From Oscillospiraceae bacterium (GTDB taxonomy: Bacteria > Bacillota > Clostridia > UMGS1810), in the NCBI GenBank assembly GCA_015068565.1, contig SVKG01000004.1, positions 1-32,644 of the forward strand: a stretch of 32,644 nt of DNA. Direction: 5' to 3'. Positions within the stretch are counted from its first letter, which is position 1. Each line of letters opens with the position of its first letter. Made by a program: the position numbers and the translations under genes. Positions 9,313 through 18,848 of this stretch are shown piece by piece. The notes under the pieces are model-generated. The model had not been told where the DNA came from, searched no databases, and worked only from the letters and a program-made list of their open reading frames with translations.

Positions 9313-9399
9313 TGCCCTCTCAGGGTTCGAATCCCTTACAAATTAAAAAGGTACAATGCCGTAAGGCACTGTACCTTTTTAATCAGGAAAGGATGGGAT
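9313..9399. repeat. Direct repeat, copy 2 (87 bp), running into the 3' end of tRNA-Ser
   Basis: Identical to 9119-9205; the right end is the 3' acceptor and part of the T-arm of the minus-strand tRNA-Ser. Confidence 0.95.
9345..9382. terminator. Bidirectional terminator hairpin next to tRNA-Ser (also present in repeat copy 1 at about 9151-9188)
   Basis: AAAAAGGTACAATGCCGTAAGGCACTGTACCTTTTT, a long stem with A/T-tracts on both sides. Confidence 0.8.
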
Positions 9400-9473
9400 T
9401 CGAACCCACGGTGCGCTATTAACGCACACAGCATTTCCAATGCTGCGCCTTAAACCAACTCGACCACCTCTCC
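9386..9473 (-). tRNA. tRNA-Ser (anticodon GGA)
   Basis: Minus strand: acceptor GGAGAGG/CCTTTCC, anticodon stem CAGCA-TTGGAAA-TGCTG, long variable arm GTGCG-TTAATAG-CGCAC, T-arm GTGGG-TTCGAAT-CCCAT. No CCA encoded. Confidence 0.93.
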
Positions 9474-9631
9474 GTGTCAACTGTTACATTATATCAACTA
9501 ATATATCAAAAGTCAAGATTTTTTTCAATTCTTTTGTTATGGGGCGTTTGACGTTTTTTCATATCATTGTTGATTTTTTCTTTCCTATATGTTATTATAT
9601 AAGATAATTTATTACCATTGGAGGTTATGAT

Positions 9632-10825
9632 ATGGTAGACATTAAAAATTCACTTTCAAAAAGAGTCCGTCCCTTAGAGGCTTCCGCTATAAGAGAGATG
9701 TTCAAACTTATGGGACAGGCTGATATTATATCCTTTGCCGGTGGTATCCCCTCTCCTGAGGTTTATCCTACCGATACCCTTGCAAAAATCTCTGAAAACA
9801 TCCTCGCAACCAACGGTCAGTTCACCCTTAAATACGGTGTTACGGAAGGTTACGCGCCTTTGATAGACCAGGTTGTTTCAAATAACAAATTAAACGGCAT
9901 CGGCAAAGATTTTGATGCAACGATTATAACAACAGGTGCACAGCAGGGAATTGATCTGGCAGCAAAATCACTCATTGACCCCGGCGACGGAATAATTGTT
10001 GAAAGTCCTACCTTTGTAGGTACTTTAAACTCCCTCCGTTCATACGAGGCGACACTTTACGGAGTACCCGTTCAAGATGACGGTATAGACCTTGAATCAA
10101 CCGAGGAAATATTAAAAACGAAAAAAATCAAGTTTATATATACAATACCCACATTCCAGAATCCTACGGGAATCACGATGTGTCTTGAAAAGAGAAAAAA
10201 ACTCCTTGCCCTTGCCGAGGAGTACGACTGTCTTATTTTAGAGGACAACCCCTACGGTGAATTGAGATTTAAGGGCGACTACATACCCACAATCAAATCT
10301 TTTGACGAGTCAGGCAGAGTTATATATGTAGGTTCTTTTTCAAAGACGCTCTCCCCGGGACTGAGAGTGGGATTTTTGGTGGGACATACAGACCTTATTG
10401 AAAGAGTTATAGTGGTAAAACAGGCCAACGATGTTCACACTCCTCTGCTTCCGCAGATGATAATTTCGCAGTATATGGCGGAAAACAGTATGGATGCGCA
10501 CATTTCAAGAGGGTGTGAGTCGTGCAAGGAAAAATGCAACGCAATGCTCGATGCCATGGACAGGCATTTCCCCGACAAGGCGGTATACACCCGTCCCGAC
10601 GGTGGAATTTTCCTTTGGGTTACTTTGCCCGAGGGAGTAGACACCGGTGCTCTGCTTAAAAAAGCAATTGAGAAAAAAGTGGCATTTGTTCCCGGTAACA
10701 GTTTTATGGTAAACGCTGCCGAGCCCTCTAACTGTTTCAGGCTTAACTTTACAACCGTGTCCAACGACAAGATTGAACAGGGCATTAAAATTCTCGGCGA
10801 TTTGCTCAAAGAAGAATTAAACTGA
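9632..10825 (+). CDS. PLP-dependent aminotransferase class I/II (2-aminoadipate/MocR-like)
   Basis: 397 aa; IISFAGGIPSPEVYP, YGVTEGYAPL, TGAQQGIDL, PTFQNPTG, PLP-lysine region VGSFSKTLSPGLRVGF. RBS GGAGG. Confidence 0.9.
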   Translation: MVDIKNSLSKRVRPLEASAIREMFKLMGQADIISFAGGIPSPEVYPTDTLAKISENILATNGQFTLKYGVTEGYAPLIDQVVSNNKLNGIGKDFDATIITTGAQQGIDLAAKSLIDPGDGIIVESPTFVGTLNSLRSYEATLYGVPVQDDGIDLESTEEILKTKKIKFIYTIPTFQNPTGITMCLEKRKKLLALAEEYDCLILEDNPYGELRFKGDYIPTIKSFDESGRVIYVGSFSKTLSPGLRVGFLVGHTDLIERVIVVKQANDVHTPLLPQMIISQYMAENSMDAHISRGCESCKEKCNAMLDAMDRHFPDKAVYTRPDGGIFLWVTLPEGVDTGALLKKAIEKKVAFVPGNSFMVNAAEPSNCFRLNFTTVSNDKIEQGIKILGDLLKEELN

Positions 10826-10845
10826 TATTTGGAAGGATACTTACA

Positions 10846-11841
10846 ATGGACGATAAAAAAATTATATTTTCAGGAATACAACCCACAGGCTGTGTAACTC
10901 TGGGCAACTACCTTGGTGCTCTTAAAAACTGGGTAGCACTCCAACACGACTACAACTGCTGTTTTTCCGTTGTGGATATGCACTCCATAACTGTACGCCA
11001 GGAACCGGCAGAACTCCGCAAAAGATGTATGGAATTTCTTGCACAGTATCTGGCATGTGGTATTGACGGCGAGGAGAATCTGGTATTCTTTCAGTCGCAC
11101 GTTCCCGCCCACGCGGAACTTGCCTGGGTACTCAACTGCAACACCTACATGGGTGAACTCAGCCGAATGACACAATTTAAGGATAAATCCGCAAAACACG
11201 CCACAAACATAAATGCAGGACTTTTTACATATCCTGTGCTTATGGCGGCTGATATCCTTTTGTATCAGACAGACCTTGTGCCCGTCGGTGTTGACCAGAA
11301 ACAGCACCTGGAACTTGCAAGAGACATTGCAATACGCTTTAACAACGTCTACGGCGAAACATTTAAGGTTCCGGAACCCTTTATCCCCAAGGCGGGGGCG
11401 CGTATAATGAGTTTGCAGGAGCCCACCTCAAAAATGAGCAAATCAGACCCCAACATAAACGGATTTATATCTATTCTTGATGACCACGACGCCATAATGC
11501 GCAAGTTTAAACGCGCAGTTACCGACAGCGACAGTGTTGTACAATTCAAAGACGGCAAAGACGGTATCAACAACCTTATAAACATATACACAAGTGTTAC
11601 GGGCAAATCCGTGGAAGAAACCGAAAAGGAATTTGACGGTTGCGGCTACGGAACTTTCAAAGAGGCTGTGGGAACCGCCGTTTCCGAACACCTTAAACCC
11701 GTAAGGGAAAAATACAACGACATCGTCAAGGACAAAGCATACCTTGAATCAGTTTACAAAAACGGCGCCGAAAGAGCCGCCTACGTTGCAAGAAAGACTC
11801 TTTCAAAGGTGTACCGCAAAATCGGTTTTGTAAACAAATAA
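10846..11841 (+). CDS. trpS: Tryptophanyl-tRNA synthetase
   Basis: 331 aa; IFSGIQPTGCVTLGNYLGAL, VGVDQKQHLELARD, KMSKSDPN (KMSKS motif). Confidence 0.96.
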   Translation: MDDKKIIFSGIQPTGCVTLGNYLGALKNWVALQHDYNCCFSVVDMHSITVRQEPAELRKRCMEFLAQYLACGIDGEENLVFFQSHVPAHAELAWVLNCNTYMGELSRMTQFKDKSAKHATNINAGLFTYPVLMAADILLYQTDLVPVGVDQKQHLELARDIAIRFNNVYGETFKVPEPFIPKAGARIMSLQEPTSKMSKSDPNINGFISILDDHDAIMRKFKRAVTDSDSVVQFKDGKDGINNLINIYTSVTGKSVEETEKEFDGCGYGTFKEAVGTAVSEHLKPVREKYNDIVKDKAYLESVYKNGAERAAYVARKTLSKVYRKIGFVNK

Positions 11842-11880
11842 ATCCCGTAAAACTTTTACGGCTTAAAAGGAGCATCCGTT

Positions 11881-12969
11881 ATGACTGTGACCTCACTGAT
11901 ATTTTGCTTTTCAATAGCATTCTTTGTTTCACTTGCCTCTACACCGTTGGTTAAAACTCTCGCCCACAAAATCGGTGCGATAGATATTCCCGACGGCAAA
12001 AGAAGAGTACACAAATCACCTATCCCCCGTCTGGGCGGTCTGGCAATATTTTTGGGATTTATGTGTGCGGTGTTTGCCTTTGTAAAAATTGATACCCAGG
12101 TACGGGGAATACTTATTGGCGCTGTACTTATTGTGGCAATAGGAATTTTAGATGATGTAAAGCAACTTAAAGCCACCGTTAAACTGGCAGTACAAATTAT
12201 AGCGGCAATCATAGTGGTTTCCCACGATGTGAAAATCGTTGCTTTAACCGTTCCGTCGTTTATTATAGACAGCGGATTTTTGCCTCTTAAATGGCTCAGC
12301 TTCCCGATTACAATTCTGTGGATTGTTGCCGTTACCAACGCCGTTAACCTCATAGACGGACTTGATGGTCTGGCAGTAGGTATATCTTCAATCGCAACTT
12401 TCTCTTTATTCTTTATCGCAATTTTGGCAGGTGAGCCTACCGTTGCATTACTTGCCGCAGCACTTGCAGGTGGTTGCCTTGGATTTTTACCCTACAACTT
12501 CAACCCCGCAAAAATCTTTATGGGCGATACCGGTTCTACCTTCCTTGGATTTATACTGTCAACAATATGTATTCAGGGCCTTTTTAAAGGATATGCAATA
12601 ATTTCTTTTATCATCCCGTTCCTTATACTGGGATTGCCCTTATTTGATACAAGCGTTGCAATCCTCAGACGCATCCACAACAAAAAACCTATAATGGGTG
12701 CTGACAGAGGGCATCTGCATCACAAACTCATTGATATGGGTTTTTCACAGAAACAGACCGTAGCAATATTATACGTTATAGCAATGCTCCTCGGACTCAG
12801 TGCAGTGGTGCTTGTTGAACGTGGTGCACAAACAGCGTTTTTACTTGTATCGGTTGTGTTGCTTATGCTTATCTTCGGCGGCAGAGTGATTACCTGGCAG
12901 ACCGACCACATCAGACATATTACAGAAACTGAAAATGATGAGAAAAGTGAGGAGAATACAAATGATTAA
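11881..12969 (+). CDS. tagO: Undecaprenyl-phosphate N-acetylglucosaminyl/glycosyl-1-phosphate transferase (TagO/WecA/MraY superfamily)
   Basis: Multi-TM protein with DIPDGKRRVHKSPIPRLGG, NLIDGLDGLAVG, FMGDTGSTFLGF and ADRGHLHHKLID motifs. Confidence 0.88.
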   Translation: MTVTSLIFCFSIAFFVSLASTPLVKTLAHKIGAIDIPDGKRRVHKSPIPRLGGLAIFLGFMCAVFAFVKIDTQVRGILIGAVLIVAIGILDDVKQLKATVKLAVQIIAAIIVVSHDVKIVALTVPSFIIDSGFLPLKWLSFPITILWIVAVTNAVNLIDGLDGLAVGISSIATFSLFFIAILAGEPTVALLAAALAGGCLGFLPYNFNPAKIFMGDTGSTFLGFILSTICIQGLFKGYAIISFIIPFLILGLPLFDTSVAILRRIHNKKPIMGADRGHLHHKLIDMGFSQKQTVAILYVIAMLLGLSAVVLVERGAQTAFLLVSVVLLMLIFGGRVITWQTDHIRHITETENDEKSEENTND

Positions 12970-14077
12970 AGTTATGACGGTATTCGGTACAAGGCCTGAG
13001 GCCATCAAAATGGCACCTCTTGTTAAGGAACTTGAAAAGAGGGCCGAGATACAGTCTATCGTGGCAGTAACTGCCCAGCACAGAGAAATGCTTGACCAGG
13101 TGCTTGAAATTTTTGATATCAAACCCGATTACGATCTCAACATAATGAAAGACAGACAGACACTGCTCAGCATTACCACAAACGGGCTTACAGGTATGGA
13201 CGATGTAATCAAACAGGCTCAGCCTGACGTGGTTCTCGTTCACGGCGATACCTCCACAACGTTTGTAGGCGCTCTGGCGGCGTTTTACAATCAGGTTAAG
13301 GTGGGACACGTCGAAGCAGGTCTGCGTACTTATGACAAATACTCGCCCTTCCCGGAGGAAATGAACAGAAAACTCACCGGCGCAATAGCAGATTTCCATT
13401 TTTCTCCCACCATATCAAACAAGAACAATCTTTTGAGAGAAAACGTGGCCGAGGACAGTATATTTATAACAGGAAACACTGTTATTGACGCTTTGCAGAC
13501 AACAGTGCGAGATGATTATGAATTTAAAGACCCCACTCTCAAAGCATTGGATTTTGAAAATACGAGAGTTATTCTCGTAACAGCCCACAGGAGAGAGAAC
13601 CTGGGCGAACCTCTTAAAAACATCTGCACGGCAATCAAAGAAGTGGTTGACGAAAACCCCGATGTTCAGGTGGTGTACCCCATGCACCTCAACCCCGCAG
13701 TAAGAGAAACTGCAACATCTATTCTCGGTAACGACAGCCGTATACATCTTATTGAGCCACTTGATGTTGAGGAACTGCACAATGCAATGGCAAGGTGCTA
13801 TCTTGTAATGACCGACTCGGGCGGTCTTCAAGAAGAAGCACCCAGTCTTGGCAAACCTGTAATAGTTTTAAGAAACGAAACCGAGCGTCCCGAAGCAGTT
13901 GAAGCAGGTACAGTTGTTATGGGCGGTGTGCACAAGGAACACATCAAAGACCTTGCCAACAACATACTGAGCGACAAAGACCTTTACACCAAGATTGCCC
14001 ACACGGCAAACCCTTATGGTGACGGTCATGCATCGGAGAGAATTGCAGATATTATAATAGAAAAACTGGGTAAATAA
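12962..14077 (+). CDS. mnaA: UDP-N-acetylglucosamine 2-epimerase (non-hydrolyzing)
   Basis: MIKVMTVFGTRPEAIKMAPLVKEL, VHGDTSTTF, HVEAGLRT, TAHRRENLG, TDSGGLQEEAPSLGKPVIVLRNETERPEA. Start moved to the internal ATG preceded by GAGGAG. Confidence 0.95.
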   Translation: MIKVMTVFGTRPEAIKMAPLVKELEKRAEIQSIVAVTAQHREMLDQVLEIFDIKPDYDLNIMKDRQTLLSITTNGLTGMDDVIKQAQPDVVLVHGDTSTTFVGALAAFYNQVKVGHVEAGLRTYDKYSPFPEEMNRKLTGAIADFHFSPTISNKNNLLRENVAEDSIFITGNTVIDALQTTVRDDYEFKDPTLKALDFENTRVILVTAHRRENLGEPLKNICTAIKEVVDENPDVQVVYPMHLNPAVRETATSILGNDSRIHLIEPLDVEELHNAMARCYLVMTDSGGLQEEAPSLGKPVIVLRNETERPEAVEAGTVVMGGVHKEHIKDLANNILSDKDLYTKIAHTANPYGDGHASERIADIIIEKLGK

Positions 14078-14083
14078 AAAACA

Positions 14084-14123
14084 TTCCCCCGCAATCGTTA
14101 CAGAGCGATTACGGGGGATTTTT
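14084..14123. terminator. Intrinsic terminator between convergent mnaA and spoVFB
   Basis: TCCCCCGCAATCGTTACAGAGCGATTACGGGGGATTTTT stem with T-tract. Confidence 0.75.
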
Positions 14124-14703
14124 ATCTGTACAGTACGGGTTGAATCTGTACACCCTGTGATGCAAGTTCAACAGTAGGAATAATCATATCCATGTGCGCC
14201 ACAAGGGAATTATGTTTTTTATCAGGGTCATCCTGGGAAAAGGGCACGAAATAGACGTTTTTACAATTAAGAAGTGCCCCGATGTTTTTGGCACTTGCCC
14301 CAAGTCCGTCGTTTGTGGAAACGGCTATAACGAGGGGATTTTCGTTCCTTAGACTTGCCTTTGCCGCCATAGTCACACTCGAATCCGTGATTCCTCCTGC
14401 CAGTTTTCCCAATGTGTTGCCTGTGCAGGGGGCTATCACCATCATATCCAAAAGATTTTTAGGACCTATGGGTTCTGCCTCATATACAGTGGAAATAATC
14501 TTTTTGCCCGTGATATTTTCAATCCTGTCCCGAAACTCCGATGCCTTGCCAAAACGGGTGTCGGTTGTTGCCGCCATTTCACTCATAACAGGAATCACTT
14601 CCGCTCCCGTTGCACAAAGGGCTTCTAACTGAGGTATAACTTTGGAAAAAGTACAAAAGGATCCCGTTAAGGCAAATCCTATTTTCATTCCGCACAAATC
14701 CAT
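14122..14703 (-). CDS. spoVFB: Dipicolinate synthase subunit B
   Basis: 193 aa flavoprotein-like: MKIGFALTGSFCTFSKVIPQLEALCATGAEVIPVMSE...PIGPKNLLDMMVIAPCTGNTLGKLAGGITDSSVTMAAKASLRN. Paired with spoVFA. Confidence 0.92.
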   Translation of the reverse strand: MDLCGMKIGFALTGSFCTFSKVIPQLEALCATGAEVIPVMSEMAATTDTRFGKASEFRDRIENITGKKIISTVYEAEPIGPKNLLDMMVIAPCTGNTLGKLAGGITDSSVTMAAKASLRNENPLVIAVSTNDGLGASAKNIGALLNCKNVYFVPFSQDDPDKKHNSLVAHMDMIIPTVELASQGVQIQPVLYR

Positions 14704-14706
14704 TTT

Positions 14707-15582
14707 TCAAACCCCCATATCAGCAAAAATATTCAGTATTGTGTCCTTGATAATTTCTCCCGCAGTTTCAGGTGCCACCTTTCCGGGCAGTGACAGGGCA
14801 TGAACCACCTTGATTCCGTACCGGGCAGCCTTTTCAATGTCAACCCCTCCCGGGGCAGATGCAAGGTCAATTATAAGGCAATCGCGTCTTACAAGTTTAA
14901 GCATATCATCCGTGAGAATCTCGTGGGGAACGGTGTTGTATATAACATCAAACTGCGGCAGACTCCCCTTTAAATTATTAAGTGGTATACCGGTATATCC
15001 ATAAGCGTCTATCCACGCAAGGTCCGAAAACTTTCTTGCTTCAACATAGGTTTCGGCACCGAGAGCATTAAGCCGTGAGGACAGGATTTTACCAATACGG
15101 CCAAACCCCAGCACCAGTGATTTGCTCCCCCATACAGTGACGGGCAGAAGATTCATGGCAAGTTCTATGGCACCCTCGGCTGTGGGCACCGCATTTGCAA
15201 CAGTCAGTTCTTCCCTTTCAAAATAATCCGTAACCGATATATTATATATTCCGCACAGGTTTTTTACCTTGGGTGTGATTCTTCCACCAACAAAAAGTTG
15301 CTCCTTTGTCATCAGTTTTAAAACGTCATAAAGATATATTTTATCTTCATACAACGGAGTGTGTAATGTGACATCATCAACCGTTACGGGCAATCCCGAT
15401 ATCACAACATCTCTGCCCGAGAGCGCATCTTTGAGATTTGCCGCCCTGACTATTCCGCCGTCAAAATCTATATCCTCTGAAAACCCGTAGGTTACAACAT
15501 CAAAGCCGTCGCGGTTAAAGTTGTTTGCAAGAGATACAATACGCTTGTCACCGCCGAGAATCAATATCTTTTTACAGTTCAA
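14707..15582 (-). CDS. spoVFA: Dipicolinate synthase subunit A
   Basis: 291 aa; N-terminal ILGGDKRIVSLANNF, NAVPTAEGAIELAM, VLGFGRIGKILSSRLNALGA Rossmann motif. Adjacent to spoVFB. Confidence 0.92.
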   Translation of the reverse strand: MNCKKILILGGDKRIVSLANNFNRDGFDVVTYGFSEDIDFDGGIVRAANLKDALSGRDVVISGLPVTVDDVTLHTPLYEDKIYLYDVLKLMTKEQLFVGGRITPKVKNLCGIYNISVTDYFEREELTVANAVPTAEGAIELAMNLLPVTVWGSKSLVLGFGRIGKILSSRLNALGAETYVEARKFSDLAWIDAYGYTGIPLNNLKGSLPQFDVIYNTVPHEILTDDMLKLVRRDCLIIDLASAPGGVDIEKAARYGIKVVHALSLPGKVAPETAGEIIKDTILNIFADMGV

Positions 15583-15607
15583 CCTCTACCCCCTCCTTTT
15601 TATATAG

Positions 15608-15635
15608 TATAATATGTAAAGGTTTACATTTTAGT
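15608..15635 (-). promoter_or_regulatory. Candidate sigma-K-type promoter upstream of spoVFA
   Basis: Minus strand AC-N17-CATATTATA, fitting the AC-(N16/17)-CATAnnnTA pattern, just upstream of a GGAGGGGG RBS. Confidence 0.4.
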
Positions 15636-15652
15636 GCATTTTTCAAAAACAA

Positions 15653-15676
15653 AAACACCGGCTGTACGCCGGTGTT
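15653..15676 (-). terminator. Intrinsic terminator downstream of csaB
   Basis: ACACCGGC-TGTAC-GCCGGTGT with flanking A/T-rich tract. Confidence 0.7.
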
Positions 15677-15685
15677 TCGTTTATA

Positions 15686-16786
15686 TTATTTTCCGCGGTT
15701 TAAAAGTTCTATTGCAAAATCAGCATTCTTTTCCGCCGCTTTTTTCAAAACCTCGTTAGTGCGGTGGAGTTCCTCCCTCCGCTTATCGCCTTCGTTTATA
15801 ATCTGTGTCATTATACGGGAAGCCCCGTCAAAGGTCATATTCTCAATATTTACACAGTCCGGCTGATTTATAGACTCCATAAAGGCGCTCACCTTAGGGT
15901 CATAAACCAGTGCCATAGCAGGTATACCCAAAGTGGTGGCATAAATGAGAGAATGAAGTCTCATCCCCACAACCACCTCTGCCTCTGACAGTACGGAAAA
16001 AACCTCAGGAACAGAAAGTTCACGGTTGATAACGTAGGAGTCGTTTTTCATCTTACTCATTACGCTATGTGAGATTTCAAGGTCGGCGGGGTACTGCATA
16101 GGCACAAACAAAGGGTATATGCCGTGCTTTTCCACCATATAGTCGCAAAGACGTGCCATTTCGCTCTCAAAACCGGCAACGCTGTCTTTCCATTGACGGA
16201 TAGAAACCACCCCGATTTTCCGCCCGTCCGGAACACCTGCCATATTGGTAAAATATTTTCCGGAAAGAGAAACATCTGCATTCAGTGTAAAAGCCGGATC
16301 GGCAGTGATTGTAATCTCAGGACGGGAAACTCCCATTGATTTAAGTTCTTCATCGGATTTATCATCACGCAGAGTTATTATATCTACTTTATTGAGAATT
16401 TTAGTAGCAACATAACGATTGAATTTTTTCCGTATAGGTCCAAGGCCGTTGGCATACAGCATCGTCTTCATCCCGCACCGCTGTGCAAGGGAAATTATAA
16501 TCAGGTAATAAAAGAGGGATTTACTGCTGGTGACATCCTGCAAAAGGCTGCCGCCACCGAATAGAAGCATGGAAGATTTGCGCATCTCTTTTATAATCTT
16601 AAAGGGATTATATCTGTATATGGACTTTACGCGGTAAACATTCTCCGTTTCCCGCGGGGTTTTGGACAGCACGGTAACATCAAGGTCTGACTTTTTGCTA
16701 CGCAAGGTGCTTAAAATCGCAAAAAGCAACGCCTCGTCTCCACTGTTTGCAAAACCGTGATAGCCGGATATAACAATATCAGACAT
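15686..16786 (-). CDS. csaB: Polysaccharide pyruvyl transferase CsaB
   Basis: 366 aa; VISGYHGFANSGDEALLFAILSTLR, LLFGGGSLLQDVTSSKSLFYYL, VGMRLHSLIYATTLGIPAMALVYDPKV, the CsaB-family signatures. Confidence 0.93.
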   Translation of the reverse strand: MSDIVISGYHGFANSGDEALLFAILSTLRSKKSDLDVTVLSKTPRETENVYRVKSIYRYNPFKIIKEMRKSSMLLFGGGSLLQDVTSSKSLFYYLIIISLAQRCGMKTMLYANGLGPIRKKFNRYVATKILNKVDIITLRDDKSDEELKSMGVSRPEITITADPAFTLNADVSLSGKYFTNMAGVPDGRKIGVVSIRQWKDSVAGFESEMARLCDYMVEKHGIYPLFVPMQYPADLEISHSVMSKMKNDSYVINRELSVPEVFSVLSEAEVVVGMRLHSLIYATTLGIPAMALVYDPKVSAFMESINQPDCVNIENMTFDGASRIMTQIINEGDKRREELHRTNEVLKKAAEKNADFAIELLNRGK

Positions 16787-18834
16787 TATCTCATCTCCGT
16801 ATCAATCTTTTTAGAAACTATTTTAGCAACCTTAACCAATACGAAATTGGCAACATAGGCAACAAATGCAATACATGCACCGATAATAAGACCGTTAATT
16901 GTACGGCTGACAATTGTTGTAAAGTCGGTAAACACATGGCAAAAACTGTTCGCTACCGATGCAACCACAATAGATGCCGCAACTGCAAGAATCCATTTTA
17001 CAGCATCAGCGTTGGTACGTTTTACATAGTATATCAAAAGCACAACTGCCGGATATCCTACCAAAAATTCCTTTGTACGGGGACGGGCGGGGAAAATTTC
17101 TGTTAAAGTGCTTCTTACAAACTGCTCTATTGAACTTATCTCATTTACATTTCCGCTGCGGATTATATAATAAACTCCCACCGCAGCAACGACACAGCCT
17201 ATAAGCAACCAGTAAACTTTGATATTGGCATTTAGCATATTGGCTACATCCGTTAAAAATCCTGATTTGGATTTTTTAATAAACATAATGTAGAATACCA
17301 CCGCGGTATATGCTATGGGCACAAGCAGGGAAAGTTTGATGCCGCGGAAGATATCGTTATTTACATAATAATTTATACCTGAAAGCAGCACTCCCTGAAC
17401 TACTGCTCCTACAAGCAATGTGCCCACCAGAACACCTACACCGGAAAGTATAAGAGCCAAAAGCGGGAGACGGTCTTTTGTCTTCTTTAAAAAGAACAGA
17501 AACACCGTCATGGCAAAGCATGAATGCACCACCGAATATGCCATGGGATAGAGCACCAGCAAAGAGGCGGGTATTACAAAAGTGCCCACAAACGCCAATG
17601 CCGAAAGTACAAACGCCGAAAGAGTAAGAATAAAACTCTTTTTGCCCAAAATCATCTCCAAGGCAACCAGCACACACATTACCATTATAACGGCGCAGAT
17701 TGCGGAATTGAGGGTTTTGTTGGGGGTGTAATCCACTCTTCCTGTACGGGGAGCAAATTCATACCCTGCCCTCTTGGCTTTTTCTATGAAAAGTTTTGTG
17801 GATTTTATCATATTATCTGCGCAGTCATCGTGAGATACCTTTGGGGGTACGGGCAGAGTTACAGTAATGAATCTGAGGTTTCTGTCGATAGTAGAGTTGA
17901 AAAACTGCTTTGTTCTGTACAGATAATTTGTTTCATCGGCATTGGTATCGTCATAAGTTTCGTACGAACGCAACACCTTACGGGGGCCGTCAGCCTTCAT
18001 CGCATTATCAAAAATGTAGGCGTAGCCGAAACACTTCTGATTGGAAAGTTGATTGGTATTTTCCGTAACAACCAAAGTCATATCGTTGCTATTGATTATA
18101 TCGGATATCCCTCTGTAATTTTCGTGGTTCTTTTCGCTATCATCATACTCATAGGAATCGGATTTGATATTCATATACTCAACATCATATTCCTTAACAA
18201 TACGGTCTATATCTTCAAGGTATTCGGTGTTGGCATAGTTTTTAACCTTATGAACAAGGGCAATATCAAAGCCTTTATCCTTTAAAATGCGAATCTGTTC
18301 CTCGTTATAGCCAAGGGCATAATCCCACAGTTCCTTACGCCCGTCATAGAACACATATATATCAAGTCCGTCTATGGTACCGACATCCGCATAATCTGCA
18401 TCGGAAAATCTTCGGGGAAGAGAATATTTCAAAAACTCTTTCAATCTTACGTCACTTGTAAAGAGCAGGTGGCTGTCATAAGAAATATCGGGGCATCTTT
18501 CCTTGATAAACTTTGCAATTTGGATGCTCTGCTCATCATATTTGTGGCAGAGAACATTATATTTGATAGAGGTAACCGTGCCTCTGGCTACAAGATAGTT
18601 AATATCATCCTCCATAACTGATACGGTGGTTACGCCCATCTGTTTAAACTCGTCCATAACAGAGTCTAACTTTTCTTCCGAAACCTTATTTGCAATATTA
18701 CTGTACAAAAACGATACCGTAACTTTGTTATTGTTGCTCTCCACGGAAATACGCTGACTTATTCCGGGTATAAGCATTAAAAACATAACGCCTATAACTA
18801 CCCACGCTCCGTATTTGACAAAAATCTTTTTCAT
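16786..18834 (-). CDS. Large multi-TM membrane protein, DUF5693-like
   Basis: 682 aa: N-terminal TM, extracytoplasmic segment (EEKLDSVMDEFKQMGVTTVSVMEDDINYLVARGT...), then many TM helices. Overlaps csaB by 1 nt. DUF5693 assigned from family memory and operon context. Confidence 0.7.
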   Translation of the reverse strand: MKKIFVKYGAWVVIGVMFLMLIPGISQRISVESNNNKVTVSFLYSNIANKVSEEKLDSVMDEFKQMGVTTVSVMEDDINYLVARGTVTSIKYNVLCHKYDEQSIQIAKFIKERCPDISYDSHLLFTSDVRLKEFLKYSLPRRFSDADYADVGTIDGLDIYVFYDGRKELWDYALGYNEEQIRILKDKGFDIALVHKVKNYANTEYLEDIDRIVKEYDVEYMNIKSDSYEYDDSEKNHENYRGISDIINSNDMTLVVTENTNQLSNQKCFGYAYIFDNAMKADGPRKVLRSYETYDDTNADETNYLYRTKQFFNSTIDRNLRFITVTLPVPPKVSHDDCADNMIKSTKLFIEKAKRAGYEFAPRTGRVDYTPNKTLNSAICAVIMVMCVLVALEMILGKKSFILTLSAFVLSALAFVGTFVIPASLLVLYPMAYSVVHSCFAMTVFLFFLKKTKDRLPLLALILSGVGVLVGTLLVGAVVQGVLLSGINYYVNNDIFRGIKLSLLVPIAYTAVVFYIMFIKKSKSGFLTDVANMLNANIKVYWLLIGCVVAAVGVYYIIRSGNVNEISSIEQFVRSTLTEIFPARPRTKEFLVGYPAVVLLIYYVKRTNADAVKWILAVAASIVVASVANSFCHVFTDFTTIVSRTINGLIIGACIAFVAYVANFVLVKVAKIVSKKIDTEMR

Positions 18835-18848
18835 CCTTGCCGTCCCCC

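Noticed and set aside
9032-9346. 104-aa plus-strand ORF
   Set aside because: Runs through the direct repeat, terminator hairpin and T-arm-like sequence; a translation artefact of the non-coding tRNA flank.
9119-9399. CRISPR-like array
   Set aside because: Only two repeats of 87 bp with a 107-bp spacer and tRNA content; not CRISPR architecture, and no cas genes are present.
10826-10845. T-box leader for trpS
   Set aside because: Only 20 nt separate the aminotransferase and trpS; there is no room for a T-box.
12920-13399. Minus-strand ORFs antisense to mnaA (also 13415-13831)
   Set aside because: Cys/His/Phe-rich shadow ORFs opposite a clear epimerase gene.
17524-18285. 253-aa plus-strand ORF
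   Set aside because: Antisense to the DUF5693-like gene; His/Tyr/Lys/Ile-rich low-plausibility protein with no recognisable motif. The minus-strand gene has far better coding character and operon context.
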